Source of the DNA: Asticcacaulis sp. AC466
GTDB taxonomy: Bacteria; Pseudomonadota; Alphaproteobacteria; Caulobacterales; Caulobacteraceae
NCBI RefSeq assembly: GCF_000495815.1
Contig: NZ_AWGE01000007.1
Span: 124,001-188,000, forward strand
DNA: 64,000 nt
Direction: 5' to 3'
How positions within the stretch are numbered: position 1 is the first letter of the stretch; each line of letters starts with the position of its first letter. Below are positions 36,799 through 45,790 of the stretch, piece by piece. The notes under the pieces were generated by a model. The model searched no databases, was not told the DNA's origin, and saw nothing but the letters and a program-made list of their open reading frames with translations. Position numbers and translations under genes: made by a program.

Positions 36799-38307
36799 AT
36801 GCTGTTGTCTCAGCCTGAACTGTCTGCTCTCACCGATCCCGACGCAACCCCACGCGACTCCGACGACGACCGACCCCGCCTGGAATGCGGCGTGTTTGGC
36901 ATTCATGGCATCGATGACGCCAGCGCCATTACGGTCCTGGGCATGCATGCCCTCCAGCATCGCGGCGAAGAAGCCTGCGGCATCGCCTCATGCGACGGCA
37001 AGCGTTTCTATACCGAACGCGAGCATGGCCTGGTCGGTGACGTCTTCACCCAGCCTCAGGTGGTTGCCCGCCTGAAAGGCCGGTCCGCCATCGGTCATAC
37101 ACGCTATTCGACATCAGGCGGCGCCTTCATCCGCAACGTTCAGCCCATGTTCGCCGACCTAGACGACGGCGGTATCGCGCTGGCGCACAACGGCAATCTG
37201 ACCAATTTCATGCACCTTCGCACCAAGCTGGTGGCGGAAGGCTCCATCTTCCAGTCGACCTCCGATTCGGAGGTCATTTTGCATCTGATCGCCCGTTCGC
37301 GATCACTGAAGATCATTGACCGCTTTATCGATGCGTTGCGCCATATCGAAGGCGGCTTCGCCTTGGTTGCACTGACACGCAGCATGCTGATCGGCGCGCG
37401 CGATCCGCTCGGTATCCGCCCGCTGGTTATCGGTAAGCTGGGCGACTCCTACGTTCTGGCGTCGGAAACCTGCGCCCTGGACATGATCGGCGCCACCTTC
37501 ATCCGCGATGTCGAAAATGGTGAAGTCATCCAGATCGATGAGGGCGGACTGACCTCCTTCAAGCCGTTTGGCGCAAAGACCGCCCGTCCCTGCCTGTTCG
37601 AATACATCTATTTCGCCCGTCCCGACAGCGTAGTGAACGGTAAGTCCATCTACGACGTGCGCAAGCGTATGGGCCGCCAATTGGCGATAGAGCATCCGGC
37701 TGACGCCGATATTGTCGTGCCCGTGCCCGACTCCGGCGTGCCCGCATCCTTGGGCTTCTCGGAACAGTCCGGTTTGCCGTTCGACCTTGGCATCATTCGC
37801 AACCATTATGTCGGCCGTACCTTCATTCAGCCGACCCAGGGTATTCGCGATCTGGGCGTGCGCAAGAAACACGCGCCGAACCGTATCGTGCTTGAAGGCA
37901 AGCGTGTCGTCCTCATCGATGATTCGATTGTACGCGGAACGACTTCGGTCAAGATCGTCCGGATGGTTCGCGCCGCCGGCGCGAAAGAAGTCCACCTGCG
38001 GTCGGCCAGTCCACCGATCATGTGGCCGGATTTCTATGGCATTGACATGCCCGACCGTGAAAAGCTGCTCGCCGCCAACCACACCCTGGAAGAAATGCGC
38101 GAGAAGCTGGAATGCGACAGCCTCGGCTTCCTGTCGGTTGATGGTCTTTACAAGGCTATGGGACACACGGGACGCGACGCGGCCCAGCCCCAATTTACCG
38201 ACCACTATTTTACTGGCGAATATCCGACACGGCTGACCGATCGCGAAGGCGCCGAAGGCGATACCAATGCCGGTGCACAACTCTCCTTGCTCGTAAACGC
38301 CCATTAA
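36799..38307 (+). CDS. purF: Amidophosphoribosyltransferase
   Basis: PurF makes phosphoribosylamine from PRPP and glutamine, the committed step of purine synthesis. The 502-residue protein has a 29-residue leader followed by Cys30 in LECGVFGIHG, the N-terminal nucleophile exposed after propeptide removal. A class II glutaminase domain and a PRTase domain with PRPP loop VVLIDDSIVRGTTS follow. The Bacillus-type propeptide is present, but positions that carry iron-sulfur cysteines there read WPDFYGID and TDHYFTGEYPT here, so the cluster is probably absent. It lies between cvpA and an SDR gene. Confidence 0.96.
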   Translation: MLLSQPELSALTDPDATPRDSDDDRPRLECGVFGIHGIDDASAITVLGMHALQHRGEEACGIASCDGKRFYTEREHGLVGDVFTQPQVVARLKGRSAIGHTRYSTSGGAFIRNVQPMFADLDDGGIALAHNGNLTNFMHLRTKLVAEGSIFQSTSDSEVILHLIARSRSLKIIDRFIDALRHIEGGFALVALTRSMLIGARDPLGIRPLVIGKLGDSYVLASETCALDMIGATFIRDVENGEVIQIDEGGLTSFKPFGAKTARPCLFEYIYFARPDSVVNGKSIYDVRKRMGRQLAIEHPADADIVVPVPDSGVPASLGFSEQSGLPFDLGIIRNHYVGRTFIQPTQGIRDLGVRKKHAPNRIVLEGKRVVLIDDSIVRGTTSVKIVRMVRAAGAKEVHLRSASPPIMWPDFYGIDMPDREKLLAANHTLEEMREKLECDSLGFLSVDGLYKAMGHTGRDAAQPQFTDHYFTGEYPTRLTDREGAEGDTNAGAQLSLLVNAH

Positions 38308-38317
38308 CGAGACCGCA

Positions 38318-39061
38318 ATGACCCAGCATACCGGCCGTATCGCCCTGATCACCGGCGCTTCGCGGGGCATAGGAAAAGCCTGTGCTCTCGGCCTCGCCAA
38401 GGCCGGCGCTCAGGTTATTGCCTGCGGGCGGTCTAAGGCCGCCCTCGAAGAGCTCGACGATGAGATTTTCGCGGCCACGGGTCAACACGCCACTCTGATA
38501 CCGTTTGATATCACTGACGGCGACGCTATGGACCGGCTAAGTTCCGTATTGTTCGAACGCTTCGGACGCGTCGATATTCTGGTGCACGCCGCCGCCATTT
38601 CGGGCACCCTCAGCCCGGTTACGCATCACGAGCCGAAAGACTTCGAAAAAATAGTCAGCGTCAACCTGTCGGCGACCTGGCGCCTCCTTCGTGCGATGGA
38701 GCCGCTCTTGCGCCAATCTGCCGCCGGGCGTGCCATCTTCCTGACGACGGGGGCCACTGTGACAACCGGCCGCGCCTTCTGGGGCCCTTATGGCGCAACG
38801 AAAGCTGCCATGGAAACATTGGTCCGCGCCTGGGCGGATGAAATCGAAATCACGCCAATCCGCGCCGCAATGGTGTCTCCCGGTGCCATGCGCACCCGTA
38901 TGCGGGCAGCCGCCTATCCCGGTGAAGAGCCGGAAAGCGTACCGCACCCCAATGAGATCGTTCCCCTGATCCTGACTCTGGCCGACGCTGACCGGGTTCC
39001 GCCACTGGAAACGATCCATTTCCCGGATTGGCGCGCACAGAACGCCGACATCGTCGCCTGA
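38318..39061 (+). CDS. SDR family oxidoreductase
   Basis: This 247-residue protein has the Rossmann motif TGASRGIGKA at residues 13-22, ILVHAAAISG in place of the usual NAG segment, and the catalytic YGATK with Tyr158 and Lys162. The catalytic serine position reads FLTTGATV, so threonine may replace serine. It starts 10 bases after purF and probably shares its transcript. The substrate is unknown; the conserved link with purF gives no clear function. A terminator follows. Confidence 0.88.
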   Translation: MTQHTGRIALITGASRGIGKACALGLAKAGAQVIACGRSKAALEELDDEIFAATGQHATLIPFDITDGDAMDRLSSVLFERFGRVDILVHAAAISGTLSPVTHHEPKDFEKIVSVNLSATWRLLRAMEPLLRQSAAGRAIFLTTGATVTTGRAFWGPYGATKAAMETLVRAWADEIEITPIRAAMVSPGAMRTRMRAAAYPGEEPESVPHPNEIVPLILTLADADRVPPLETIHFPDWRAQNADIVA

Positions 39062-39065
39062 TTAT

Positions 39066-39098
39066 AAAAGCGCGTCCCGTCAGGTCGCGCTTTTTTTT
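39066..39098 (+). terminator. Rho-independent terminator after the purF-SDR operon
   Basis: A 9-bp stem (39066-39074 with 39086-39094) has an 11-base loop and eight T residues at 39091-39098, starting 5 bases after the SDR stop codon. Confidence 0.85.
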
Positions 39099-39113
39099 GC
39101 GTCATCGCGAAGT

Positions 39114-39169
39114 CAAAATGTATAATTTTGTTTTCAATTTGCACATTTTTACTTTCATTTTGTGAAAAT
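39114..39169 (+). promoter_or_regulatory. AT-rich palindromes at the start of the aminotransferase gene
   Basis: CAAAAT-GTATA-ATTTTG at 39114-39130 is a perfect 6-bp inverted repeat. A second one, ATTTT-GTG-AAAAT, at 39157-39169 covers the putative GTG start. AT-rich boxes like these fit an Lrp/AsnC-type operator, and such regulators often sit with lysine aminotransferase genes. This one is inferred; no Lrp gene is nearby. Confidence 0.4.
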
Positions 39170-40523
39170 TGGTATCACACTCTCGGGCATGAACATGCAC
39201 ACGTCCCCAACCTACCCCCGTGCCCGCAGCGCAGAGATGCTGGAAGAACTCGGCAAGTACGTTATCGCCGAACCCTATCCCTTTGTTGTCGACCTGGCCA
39301 ATTCAAAGGGCATGACCTTGGCGACCGTCGATGGAGATCGTATTACCGACTGGTGCGGCCTCTATGGCTCAAAATTGCTTGGCTACAATCATCCGCGCCT
39401 GTTCGAACCTGATTACATGCGTGAACTGGTTCTGGCCGCCAACAACAAGATGGCAAACCCGGATTTCCTGACGCCGCAATGTCTGGCCTATTACCGGCTG
39501 CTGCATCGCCTCGCGCCGGTCTGCATGCGCGGTCAGCACGTTGAGGTCTATGCCGTGAATTCGGGCGCCGAAGCCGTCGAAAACATGATGAAATATCTCA
39601 TCAACCTGCATAATCACAAACTAAAGGCCAAGGGTAAGACGGCGCTCACCCATCGCTTTATCTATTTTGAACAAGCCTTTCACGGACGTACGGTTTATGC
39701 GCTCAACATCACCGAGCTGACGCACGACCCTGTCGCCACGCGTGATTTTCGCGGCATCATTCAGGGCAACATTCAGGTGCCCTTCCCCGAATACGACGCG
39801 CGCCTGTCCATTGCCCAGAATGAACACATTGTCGATCAGACGCTAAGCCTGCTCGAATCGTTCATGAAGGATCATGCCGATGAAATTGCCGGCGTGATTC
39901 TCGAGCCGCTACAGGGCGCCGGCGGTCACCGCCTGGCGCTGCCGCGCTTTTATCAGGGGTTGTCAAAGCTCTGTCATCGTTACGATATTGGCTGGGGCCT
40001 CGACGAAGTGCAGACCTCTGGCGGACAGACCGGTGCGGTTTTCTCCATCGACCTGTTCGATGTCCCCCATCCGCCGCAGTCCATCGCCGTGGCCAAGAAA
40101 TTCGGCAATGGCGCGGTCTATATGCTCAATCCCATGGAAGACATCGGCGTGCTCGATTCGACCTGGGGCGGCACCTTGGCCGACATGGTCCGTTTCGTTC
40201 AGGAATGGCAGATTGTCGAAGACGAAGATCTCTTGGCGCAGGTCGCGGACAAGGGCAAGCGCCTGTTCGATGGCCTGAATGCCCTGGTGGACCGCTTCCC
40301 CCACCTGATCGGCAATGTGCGTGGCCTTGGGCTCTATCAAGGCTTCACTGTGCTGGAAAAGCGCAACAAGGGCCGCCTGGTGGATTTGGCGCTCGAAACC
40401 GAAAGCCTTCTCCTTCTGGGCGCGGGCACGGACAGTATTCGTTTCCGCCCGCCCCTCGATGTCACGCCTGATGATATCGACGCCATGCTGGTCCGGTTGG
40501 CACGCGTCCTCGAACAGCTTTAG
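39162..40523 (+). CDS. lat: L-lysine 6-aminotransferase-like class III aminotransferase
   Basis: Class III PLP aminotransferases move amino groups to a keto acid; the LAT branch acts on the epsilon amino group of lysine. The 453-residue protein shows VNSGAEAVENMMKY, the AFHGRTVYALN cofactor segment, EPLQGAGGHR, the Asp motif GLDEVQTSGG, the PLP lysine in SIAVAKKFGNG, and the LAT-like STWGGTLADMVR. The start is uncertain: GTG at 39162 lies in an AT-rich palindrome and has no clear binding site, and ATGs at 39189 and 39195 are alternatives. It is a single-gene unit with terminators on both sides. No partner dehydrogenase is nearby. Confidence 0.82.
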   Translation: MKIGITLSGMNMHTSPTYPRARSAEMLEELGKYVIAEPYPFVVDLANSKGMTLATVDGDRITDWCGLYGSKLLGYNHPRLFEPDYMRELVLAANNKMANPDFLTPQCLAYYRLLHRLAPVCMRGQHVEVYAVNSGAEAVENMMKYLINLHNHKLKAKGKTALTHRFIYFEQAFHGRTVYALNITELTHDPVATRDFRGIIQGNIQVPFPEYDARLSIAQNEHIVDQTLSLLESFMKDHADEIAGVILEPLQGAGGHRLALPRFYQGLSKLCHRYDIGWGLDEVQTSGGQTGAVFSIDLFDVPHPPQSIAVAKKFGNGAVYMLNPMEDIGVLDSTWGGTLADMVRFVQEWQIVEDEDLLAQVADKGKRLFDGLNALVDRFPHLIGNVRGLGLYQGFTVLEKRNKGRLVDLALETESLLLLGAGTDSIRFRPPLDVTPDDIDAMLVRLARVLEQL

Positions 40524-40533
40524 ACATGATATG

Positions 40534-40561
40534 AAAAAGGCCTCCGAAAGGAGGCCTTTTT
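40534..40561. terminator. Bidirectional terminator
   Basis: A perfect 12-bp stem (40534-40545 with 40550-40561) with a GAAA loop has A5 on the left and T5 on the right. It serves both the aminotransferase gene and the convergent der gene. Confidence 0.93.
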
Positions 40562-40562
40562 G

Positions 40563-42185
40563 TTATTTCTTGCCTCTGCCCGACGGCTTTGACCGTCCGC
40601 CCGGAGCCGCGGCGCCGGGCTTGGTGCTGGGCGCCATGGCGCGGGTCTTCACAGCCTTGGCCTTGGCGACATCGGCGCGCGCCTTGACGGCCACCTTGAC
40701 CTTAGGCGTTGCGGGGGCGGTTCCCTTCGGCTTTTGCCGGACACGGTTGGGGTGCGCCGGCTTTTCACCCGGCTTCATTTTCGGCTTGGCGCGCACACGT
40801 GGCGGCCCCGAATTTTCGCCACTGGTAGCATCTACATAGGGATTGGTCGTCGAATTTGCCTTCACCGTCACGCGAATAGGCACACCCGGCATGTCAAAGG
40901 ATTCCCGCAAGCTATTGATAAGATAGCGGCGATAGTGATCCGGCATGGCATAGGCGCGTGCCGCGAACAATACGAACGTCGGCGGACGGCCCTTCGTCTG
41001 GGCCATGTATTTTGGCTTGATGCGCTTGCCATCAACGGCGGGGGGCGGATGCCGTTGGATGGCCAGGGCCAGCCAGTCGTTGAGGTCCCGCGTCTTGATC
41101 TTGGCTGACCAGTTGCGATAGGTCTTCAACACCGCTGGCATAAGGCGTTCCAGCCCACGACCCGTCGCGCCAGACAACGTCACCAAAGGCGTCCCGCGCA
41201 ATTGCGGCAGCATGCGTTCGGAAATTTCGAGAATTTCCGCCATGCGGGCCTGCGGTTCCTCGACCAGATCCCATTTGGAAACGGCATAGACCAGCCCGCG
41301 CCCTTCGCGTTCCACCAGATCGGCGATCTGAAGATCCTGAACTTCGAAAGCATTGGCTTCGTCCATGACCAGCACCACCACCTCAGCGAAGGTAATGGCG
41401 CGTATGGTGTCAGCCGTGGACAACTTTTCCAGCTTTTCCTGGACCCGCGCCTTTCTGCGCAGACCCGCCGTATCAACCAGCCGAATAGTCCGGCCTTCAT
41501 ATTCCCAGTCAACACTGATCGAATCGCGGGTAATCCCGGCCTCTGGCCCGGTCAGCAGTCGATCTTCGCCCAACAACTTGTTGATCAGGGTCGATTTACC
41601 GGCGTTGGGACGACCGATGATGGCGATACGGATCGGTTTGGTCTCTTCGTCCTCGTCTTCAGCCTCGGTGTCCATGAAGTCGCCTTCAACCAACTGGCGA
41701 TACTTTTCTGTGACGTCATAGAGTTCGGAAATGCCTTCGCCGTGTTCGGCCGACAGGTGGATAGGCTCACCGAAACCCAGCACGCGCGCCTCTTCCGCCG
41801 TAGCGGCGGCCTGATGGCCTTCCGCCTTGTTGGCGATCAACACGACAGGCGTGTCCTTCCGGCGCAGGATATCGGCGAAGATACGATCAAGTGGCGTAAC
41901 ACCTTCGCGGGCGTCAACGATGAAAAACGCCACATCGGCTTCATCAATTCCACGCTCAGTCTGAATACGCATGCGCGCTTCGAGGGAATGATCGCTCAGG
42001 TCTTCAAAACCGGCGGTATCGATCAGTTCCAGGTCAATATCACCGATGCGGCCAGTGGCGTAGCGGCGGTCGCGCGTGACGCCGGGCTGGTCATCGACGA
42101 TGGCCAGCTTCTTTCCCGCCAGGCGGTTAAACAGGGTCGATTTGCCGACATTGGGCCGGCCGACTATAGCTATTCTTAAAGGCAT
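40563..42185 (-). CDS. der: Ribosome biogenesis GTPase Der
   Basis: Der (EngA) is an essential tandem-GTPase for large-subunit assembly. From the ATG at 42185 the 540-residue protein has G domain 1 (IVGRPNVGKST, DTAGFE, NKAEG), an acidic linker near residues 165-177, and G domain 2 (IIGRPNAGKST, DTAGLRRK, SKWDL). A KH-like domain follows at about residues 355-445. The last 95 residues are an unusual Lys/Pro/Ala/Arg-rich tail with no predicted fold, absent from the roughly 490-residue E. coli protein. It lies 37 bases after a LolC-type gene. A longer open frame upstream is not supported. Confidence 0.95.
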   Translation of the reverse strand: MPLRIAIVGRPNVGKSTLFNRLAGKKLAIVDDQPGVTRDRRYATGRIGDIDLELIDTAGFEDLSDHSLEARMRIQTERGIDEADVAFFIVDAREGVTPLDRIFADILRRKDTPVVLIANKAEGHQAAATAEEARVLGFGEPIHLSAEHGEGISELYDVTEKYRQLVEGDFMDTEAEDEDEETKPIRIAIIGRPNAGKSTLINKLLGEDRLLTGPEAGITRDSISVDWEYEGRTIRLVDTAGLRRKARVQEKLEKLSTADTIRAITFAEVVVLVMDEANAFEVQDLQIADLVEREGRGLVYAVSKWDLVEEPQARMAEILEISERMLPQLRGTPLVTLSGATGRGLERLMPAVLKTYRNWSAKIKTRDLNDWLALAIQRHPPPAVDGKRIKPKYMAQTKGRPPTFVLFAARAYAMPDHYRRYLINSLRESFDMPGVPIRVTVKANSTTNPYVDATSGENSGPPRVRAKPKMKPGEKPAHPNRVRQKPKGTAPATPKVKVAVKARADVAKAKAVKTRAMAPSTKPGAAAPGGRSKPSGRGKK

Positions 42186-42222
42186 GGCCGCCTTATAGCG
42201 AAAATCGTCACAATAGCCACTT

Positions 42223-43470
42223 TTATTCGTATCTGAGCGCGTCAACGGGCTCAAGCCGTGCCGCCGACAAGGCCGGAACAAGCGCGCACAGGCAACTGGC
42301 GACCAGGACGCCGATCACAATAAAGACCACTTCGATGACGTCCAGCCGGGCCGGAAGATAGGCCGCCCCCACCAAGCCGGTCTGCACATGAAAGAGGCCG
42401 TTCAGAGCTTTCTGAACCGGCACCATCCAAGTGACAATGACGACGCCCAGAATCAGCCCGCTAAACGTGCCGGCTGTGCCGATCATGGCGCCCGACAGAA
42501 AGAAAATGCGCGCGATCGAATGCTTACCTGTCCCTATGGTCCGCAATATGGCGATATCGCGCGCCTTGTTTTTCACCAACATGACAATCCCGGCGATGAT
42601 GCTCAAAGACGCAATGACGGTGACGAAGAACAGGATGATCCGCATGACGGTTTCTTCAAGCTTCAATGCCTGCCAGATGACCTTGTCGCGGTCTTTCCAG
42701 CTTACGACATGGCTATTGGGACCGGCCGCGCGTTTTAAATCGCTCAGCATTCGGTCCACCCGATACGGGTTGTCCGTACGCAACTCCACCACGTCCCATT
42801 TGCCGTTACGGTGGAGAAGGGCCTGCGCTGCCCTCCAGGGCAGGTAGACGTAGGTGGCATCCACCCTGCCCGCGTTTGATCGAAAGATGCCGGAGACAAT
42901 ATATGTCGCGCTACTGGAAGTCAGGTCGAGCCCACTGCCGACAGGAACGGTCACCGAAAGGGTGTCGCCAACACCCAGTCCCATATTGTCGGCCAGATCG
43001 CTGCCGATCAGCACGCCATCGCCGCGGGTATACGCATCCAGGGAACCGGCCACCAGGTACTGATCTATTCCCGCCTTTTGCAAGGCATCATCCTTGCCGC
43101 TGCGGACATAGATGTTGGCATTGCCGGCCGAGGCAGCGCCAATTCCGGCTAGCTGCAAATAGGGCGCAACGCTCGTAACGCCGTCCACGCGCGATAACCG
43201 CGCCACCATGGCATCTCGCGTCTGCGGGTCATTGATGGCCGCGCCGGCAATATCGACGTGACTGTTAAAGATCAGGTGATTTCCGAGCAGTTGCCCCTGG
43301 AGCCCATGCACAACAGACATTATGGCGATTAGCGCCGTGACTGCGAGCATAACCCCGACGTACGAAATTATGGCGATAACGGTTATGCCGCCGTTGGCAC
43401 GCCGGTTACGCAAATAGCGGACCGCGAGATCGAATTCCCAGAGCCGGAAGGGCAAATTACCGGATCGCAA
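42223..43470 (-). CDS. LolC/E-type lipoprotein-releasing permease
   Basis: LolC/E proteins form with LolD the ABC transporter that releases lipoproteins from the inner membrane. The 415-residue protein has an N-terminal helix after LAVRYLRNRR and a MacB-like periplasmic domain at about residues 50-240. A C-terminal FtsX domain with three helices contains NKARDIAILRTIGTGKHSIARIFF and the final LEPVDALRYE. There is no LolD ATPase beside it. Starts are TTG at 43470 (overlapping bamB by 14 bases) or TTG at 43455. Its place between bamB and der is unusual, since those genes normally adjoin. Confidence 0.85.
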   Translation of the reverse strand: MRSGNLPFRLWEFDLAVRYLRNRRANGGITVIAIISYVGVMLAVTALIAIMSVVHGLQGQLLGNHLIFNSHVDIAGAAINDPQTRDAMVARLSRVDGVTSVAPYLQLAGIGAASAGNANIYVRSGKDDALQKAGIDQYLVAGSLDAYTRGDGVLIGSDLADNMGLGVGDTLSVTVPVGSGLDLTSSSATYIVSGIFRSNAGRVDATYVYLPWRAAQALLHRNGKWDVVELRTDNPYRVDRMLSDLKRAAGPNSHVVSWKDRDKVIWQALKLEETVMRIILFFVTVIASLSIIAGIVMLVKNKARDIAILRTIGTGKHSIARIFFLSGAMIGTAGTFSGLILGVVIVTWMVPVQKALNGLFHVQTGLVGAAYLPARLDVIEVVFIVIGVLVASCLCALVPALSAARLEPVDALRYE

Positions 43471-44860
43471 CCAGTTTGGCGTCGTCGGTCACCACGAACA
43501 ACTTATCTCCGACAACAATCGGTGCGATGAAGGCGGAGCCGCCAAGCTTGATCGTTTCCTTGCGCTCGCCGCTCTTCGGATCGAAGGCCACCGCCTCGCC
43601 TTCCGAATTAACGATCACCAGCCGGTTTGACGCCAGGACAGGACCCGACCACAACGGAATCTTGCCGACCTTCTTTTCACGCCCCAGGCCGAAGAAGCCT
43701 TTTTTGGTCTTCTGTATCCCTTCGTTAAGGTCTTTAATCCAATAGACCTGACCGCTTTCGCGGCTGATGCACACCAGTTCGCCCTGAAGGCTGATGATGA
43801 AAACAACGTCCCCCGCAACCCACGGCGTATTGATGCTGTCTAGGTCAACCTTCCATTTGGGATTGCCCGTCCGCACATCCATAGCCTGGAATACGCCGGA
43901 GTGGCTCGCCGCAAACACGACGCCGCCAGCCAGAACCGGGCGGCCGGATATATCGCGAATCTGCGACATGGCGTTGGTACGCGTAGATTGCGCCAGCGTC
44001 TGAGACCAGACCGGATCACCGGTTGTGGCGCTCAAGGCGACCAGTTCACCTGACGAAAACGGCGCGTATACAACGTCGTTGGCCACGATGGGCGCCGAGG
44101 TTTTTAAAAGACGCGCAGGCTCCGCCATGGCCTGATAGGTCCACACCATTTCACCGGTGGATTTGTCGAAAGCGAAGATCTGATTGTCGACATCGCTGGC
44201 AAACACGTGCTTAGCGTCGACAGTCGGCGCGGCATGAAGCTGCGTATCGACGGCCTTTTCCCACAGTTGCGCCCCTGTGGAAGCATCCAGCGCCTTGATA
44301 AAGCGGTAGCCGGACGTGACATAAAGCTTGCCGTCCGACAGGGCAAGGCCGCCACCGAAACCGGTCTTGTCACGCTTCAGGTGCGGGTTGAGGTCTACGC
44401 TCCAGACCTGGGCACCACTGTTCACATCAAACGCGGAAACACGCGCCTCGCCGTCCATCACATAGATGGTCTTTCCGTCGGACACCGGCTGAGCCAGAAC
44501 TTCGGTGACGCCCTTGCTGCGCGCCCCAATGCCCTTGCTCCACGCGACGCGGAAATCACTAGCGGCCGCGGCATTTTCCACCACGGTTCCCGGTCCGCCG
44601 GCCACAGGCCAGCTATCGACCGCAGCCGGTGCCGGCAAATAGTAGCCGACGCCCTTCAGGCTCTTTGATGGCTGCAACTGCTGATCAAAGGCGACGATGG
44701 AAATACGTTTGCCTTGGGACGCCACAGCCGAGTCTTCGGCATTCTTGCCCTTAAGCGGATTCAGTCGGCTGACCGTCGAGCAGCCGCTCAGGCTGAGCGC
44801 AACCGCGACCCCCAGAACGAGAAGGCTCGGGGCTTTGGATTTAACCTTCGACAAGTTCAT
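43457..44860 (-). CDS. bamB: Outer-membrane assembly lipoprotein BamB (PQQ-type beta-propeller)
   Basis: BamB is a lipoprotein of the BAM complex that inserts beta-barrels. From the ATG at 44860 the 467-residue precursor has a signal peptide with lipobox LSGC, then an eight-bladed propeller built from PQQ-like repeats such as GAQVWSVDLNPH, GAQLWEKAVDT, GEMVWTYQA, GDPVWSQTL and GNPKWKVDLDS. The ATG at 44875 would give a longer, less typical signal. The yfgM-bamB-der neighbourhood is conserved, here with a LolC-type gene added. Confidence 0.88.
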   Translation of the reverse strand: MNLSKVKSKAPSLLVLGVAVALSLSGCSTVSRLNPLKGKNAEDSAVASQGKRISIVAFDQQLQPSKSLKGVGYYLPAPAAVDSWPVAGGPGTVVENAAAASDFRVAWSKGIGARSKGVTEVLAQPVSDGKTIYVMDGEARVSAFDVNSGAQVWSVDLNPHLKRDKTGFGGGLALSDGKLYVTSGYRFIKALDASTGAQLWEKAVDTQLHAAPTVDAKHVFASDVDNQIFAFDKSTGEMVWTYQAMAEPARLLKTSAPIVANDVVYAPFSSGELVALSATTGDPVWSQTLAQSTRTNAMSQIRDISGRPVLAGGVVFAASHSGVFQAMDVRTGNPKWKVDLDSINTPWVAGDVVFIISLQGELVCISRESGQVYWIKDLNEGIQKTKKGFFGLGREKKVGKIPLWSGPVLASNRLVIVNSEGEAVAFDPKSGERKETIKLGGSAFIAPIVVGDKLFVVTDDAKLVAIR

Positions 44861-44904
44861 AAGCGCGTCTTCCATGACAAGAATTCTAAATGTGGCCGGC
44901 GGGT

Positions 44905-45651
44905 CTATTGAGCAGGCATTTGTTGCATTTGCGCGCCCGGCTGCATCTGCGGCATGACAGGCATCGGCGCTTCGGGCAGTTTGACCAATGCCTGGGCCGT
45001 GGTGATGGCGCCCGAATCAATAGCGGCCACGAAGGCAGAGGCGCGTTGCTTGACACCGTCCGGCGTTCCGAGCGTCACCGACAGGACCTGCAGATCGGAC
45101 CGCGCCCCTTTGACGTCACCCTTCTGCAATTTGGCCATGGCCAAGGCTTCCTTGGCGAGCGCCGAATAGGGGCGTCCCTCCTTGGTTAGCGGCGTCAGGC
45201 GCTTTTCGATATCTGCATAGGGCGCTGTATCCATGGCCAACAGGGCGGACTTGAGCGCCGCGCCGTCGCTGATCATGGGAATGCTGGTGGCCTTGGCCGC
45301 CAGATCGAGATCCTTGATAGCCTCAGGCGCGTTTTTGTCGTCGAGCGCGATACCCGCCAGATGTTGATAGGACATAGCCGTGTATGTCTTGTTGCCCACC
45401 TTGGCGGCCTCTTCGAATTTCGTCTTGGCGACAGCCTTGTCGCCCTTGGCCAGCGACTCTATCGCTGCCGCATAGATTTCCGACGCCTTTGTCGATGCGC
45501 TATTTTGCCAAGCGCCGTAACCGGCGACAGCCAGCGTGATCACCAGGGCGGCGACCAGTACACCGATAACCCACGGCAACGCCCGCTTGACGATGGACGC
45601 CCATTTGTCGGCGCGCAGGTTCTCTTCGGTTTCGTCAAAAATATCGCTCAC
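44905..45651 (-). CDS. YfgM-like TPR-fold membrane protein
   Basis: The 248-residue protein has an acidic cytoplasmic N terminus, one membrane helix at about residues 27-49, and a periplasmic helical domain with TPR-like repeats from about residue 55 (IYAAAIESLAKGD and AVAKTKFEEAAKVG). The tail is rich in Met, Gln and Pro. E. coli YfgM associates with SecYEG and periplasmic chaperones. Position just ahead of bamB supports the call. Confidence 0.83.
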   Translation of the reverse strand: MSDIFDETEENLRADKWASIVKRALPWVIGVLVAALVITLAVAGYGAWQNSASTKASEIYAAAIESLAKGDKAVAKTKFEEAAKVGNKTYTAMSYQHLAGIALDDKNAPEAIKDLDLAAKATSIPMISDGAALKSALLAMDTAPYADIEKRLTPLTKEGRPYSALAKEALAMAKLQKGDVKGARSDLQVLSVTLGTPDGVKQRASAFVAAIDSGAITTAQALVKLPEAPMPVMPQMQPGAQMQQMPAQ

Positions 45652-45790
45652 AGCGAATCCTTATCATCTCGTCTTCAGAGGAAGCGGAAGTGCTTCAATT
45701 CGGCGCGAAACTAGCCGCTGGCTATCGTTAACGCAACCGGATACAGTCGCGCTGGGCACGCGCTTCCCCCAAAATCAGTTCAAGCCCTAC

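Noticed and set aside
37303-38400. A 365-codon minus-strand frame opposite purF
   Set aside because: It mirrors purF codons, crosses into the SDR gene, and has no motif support.
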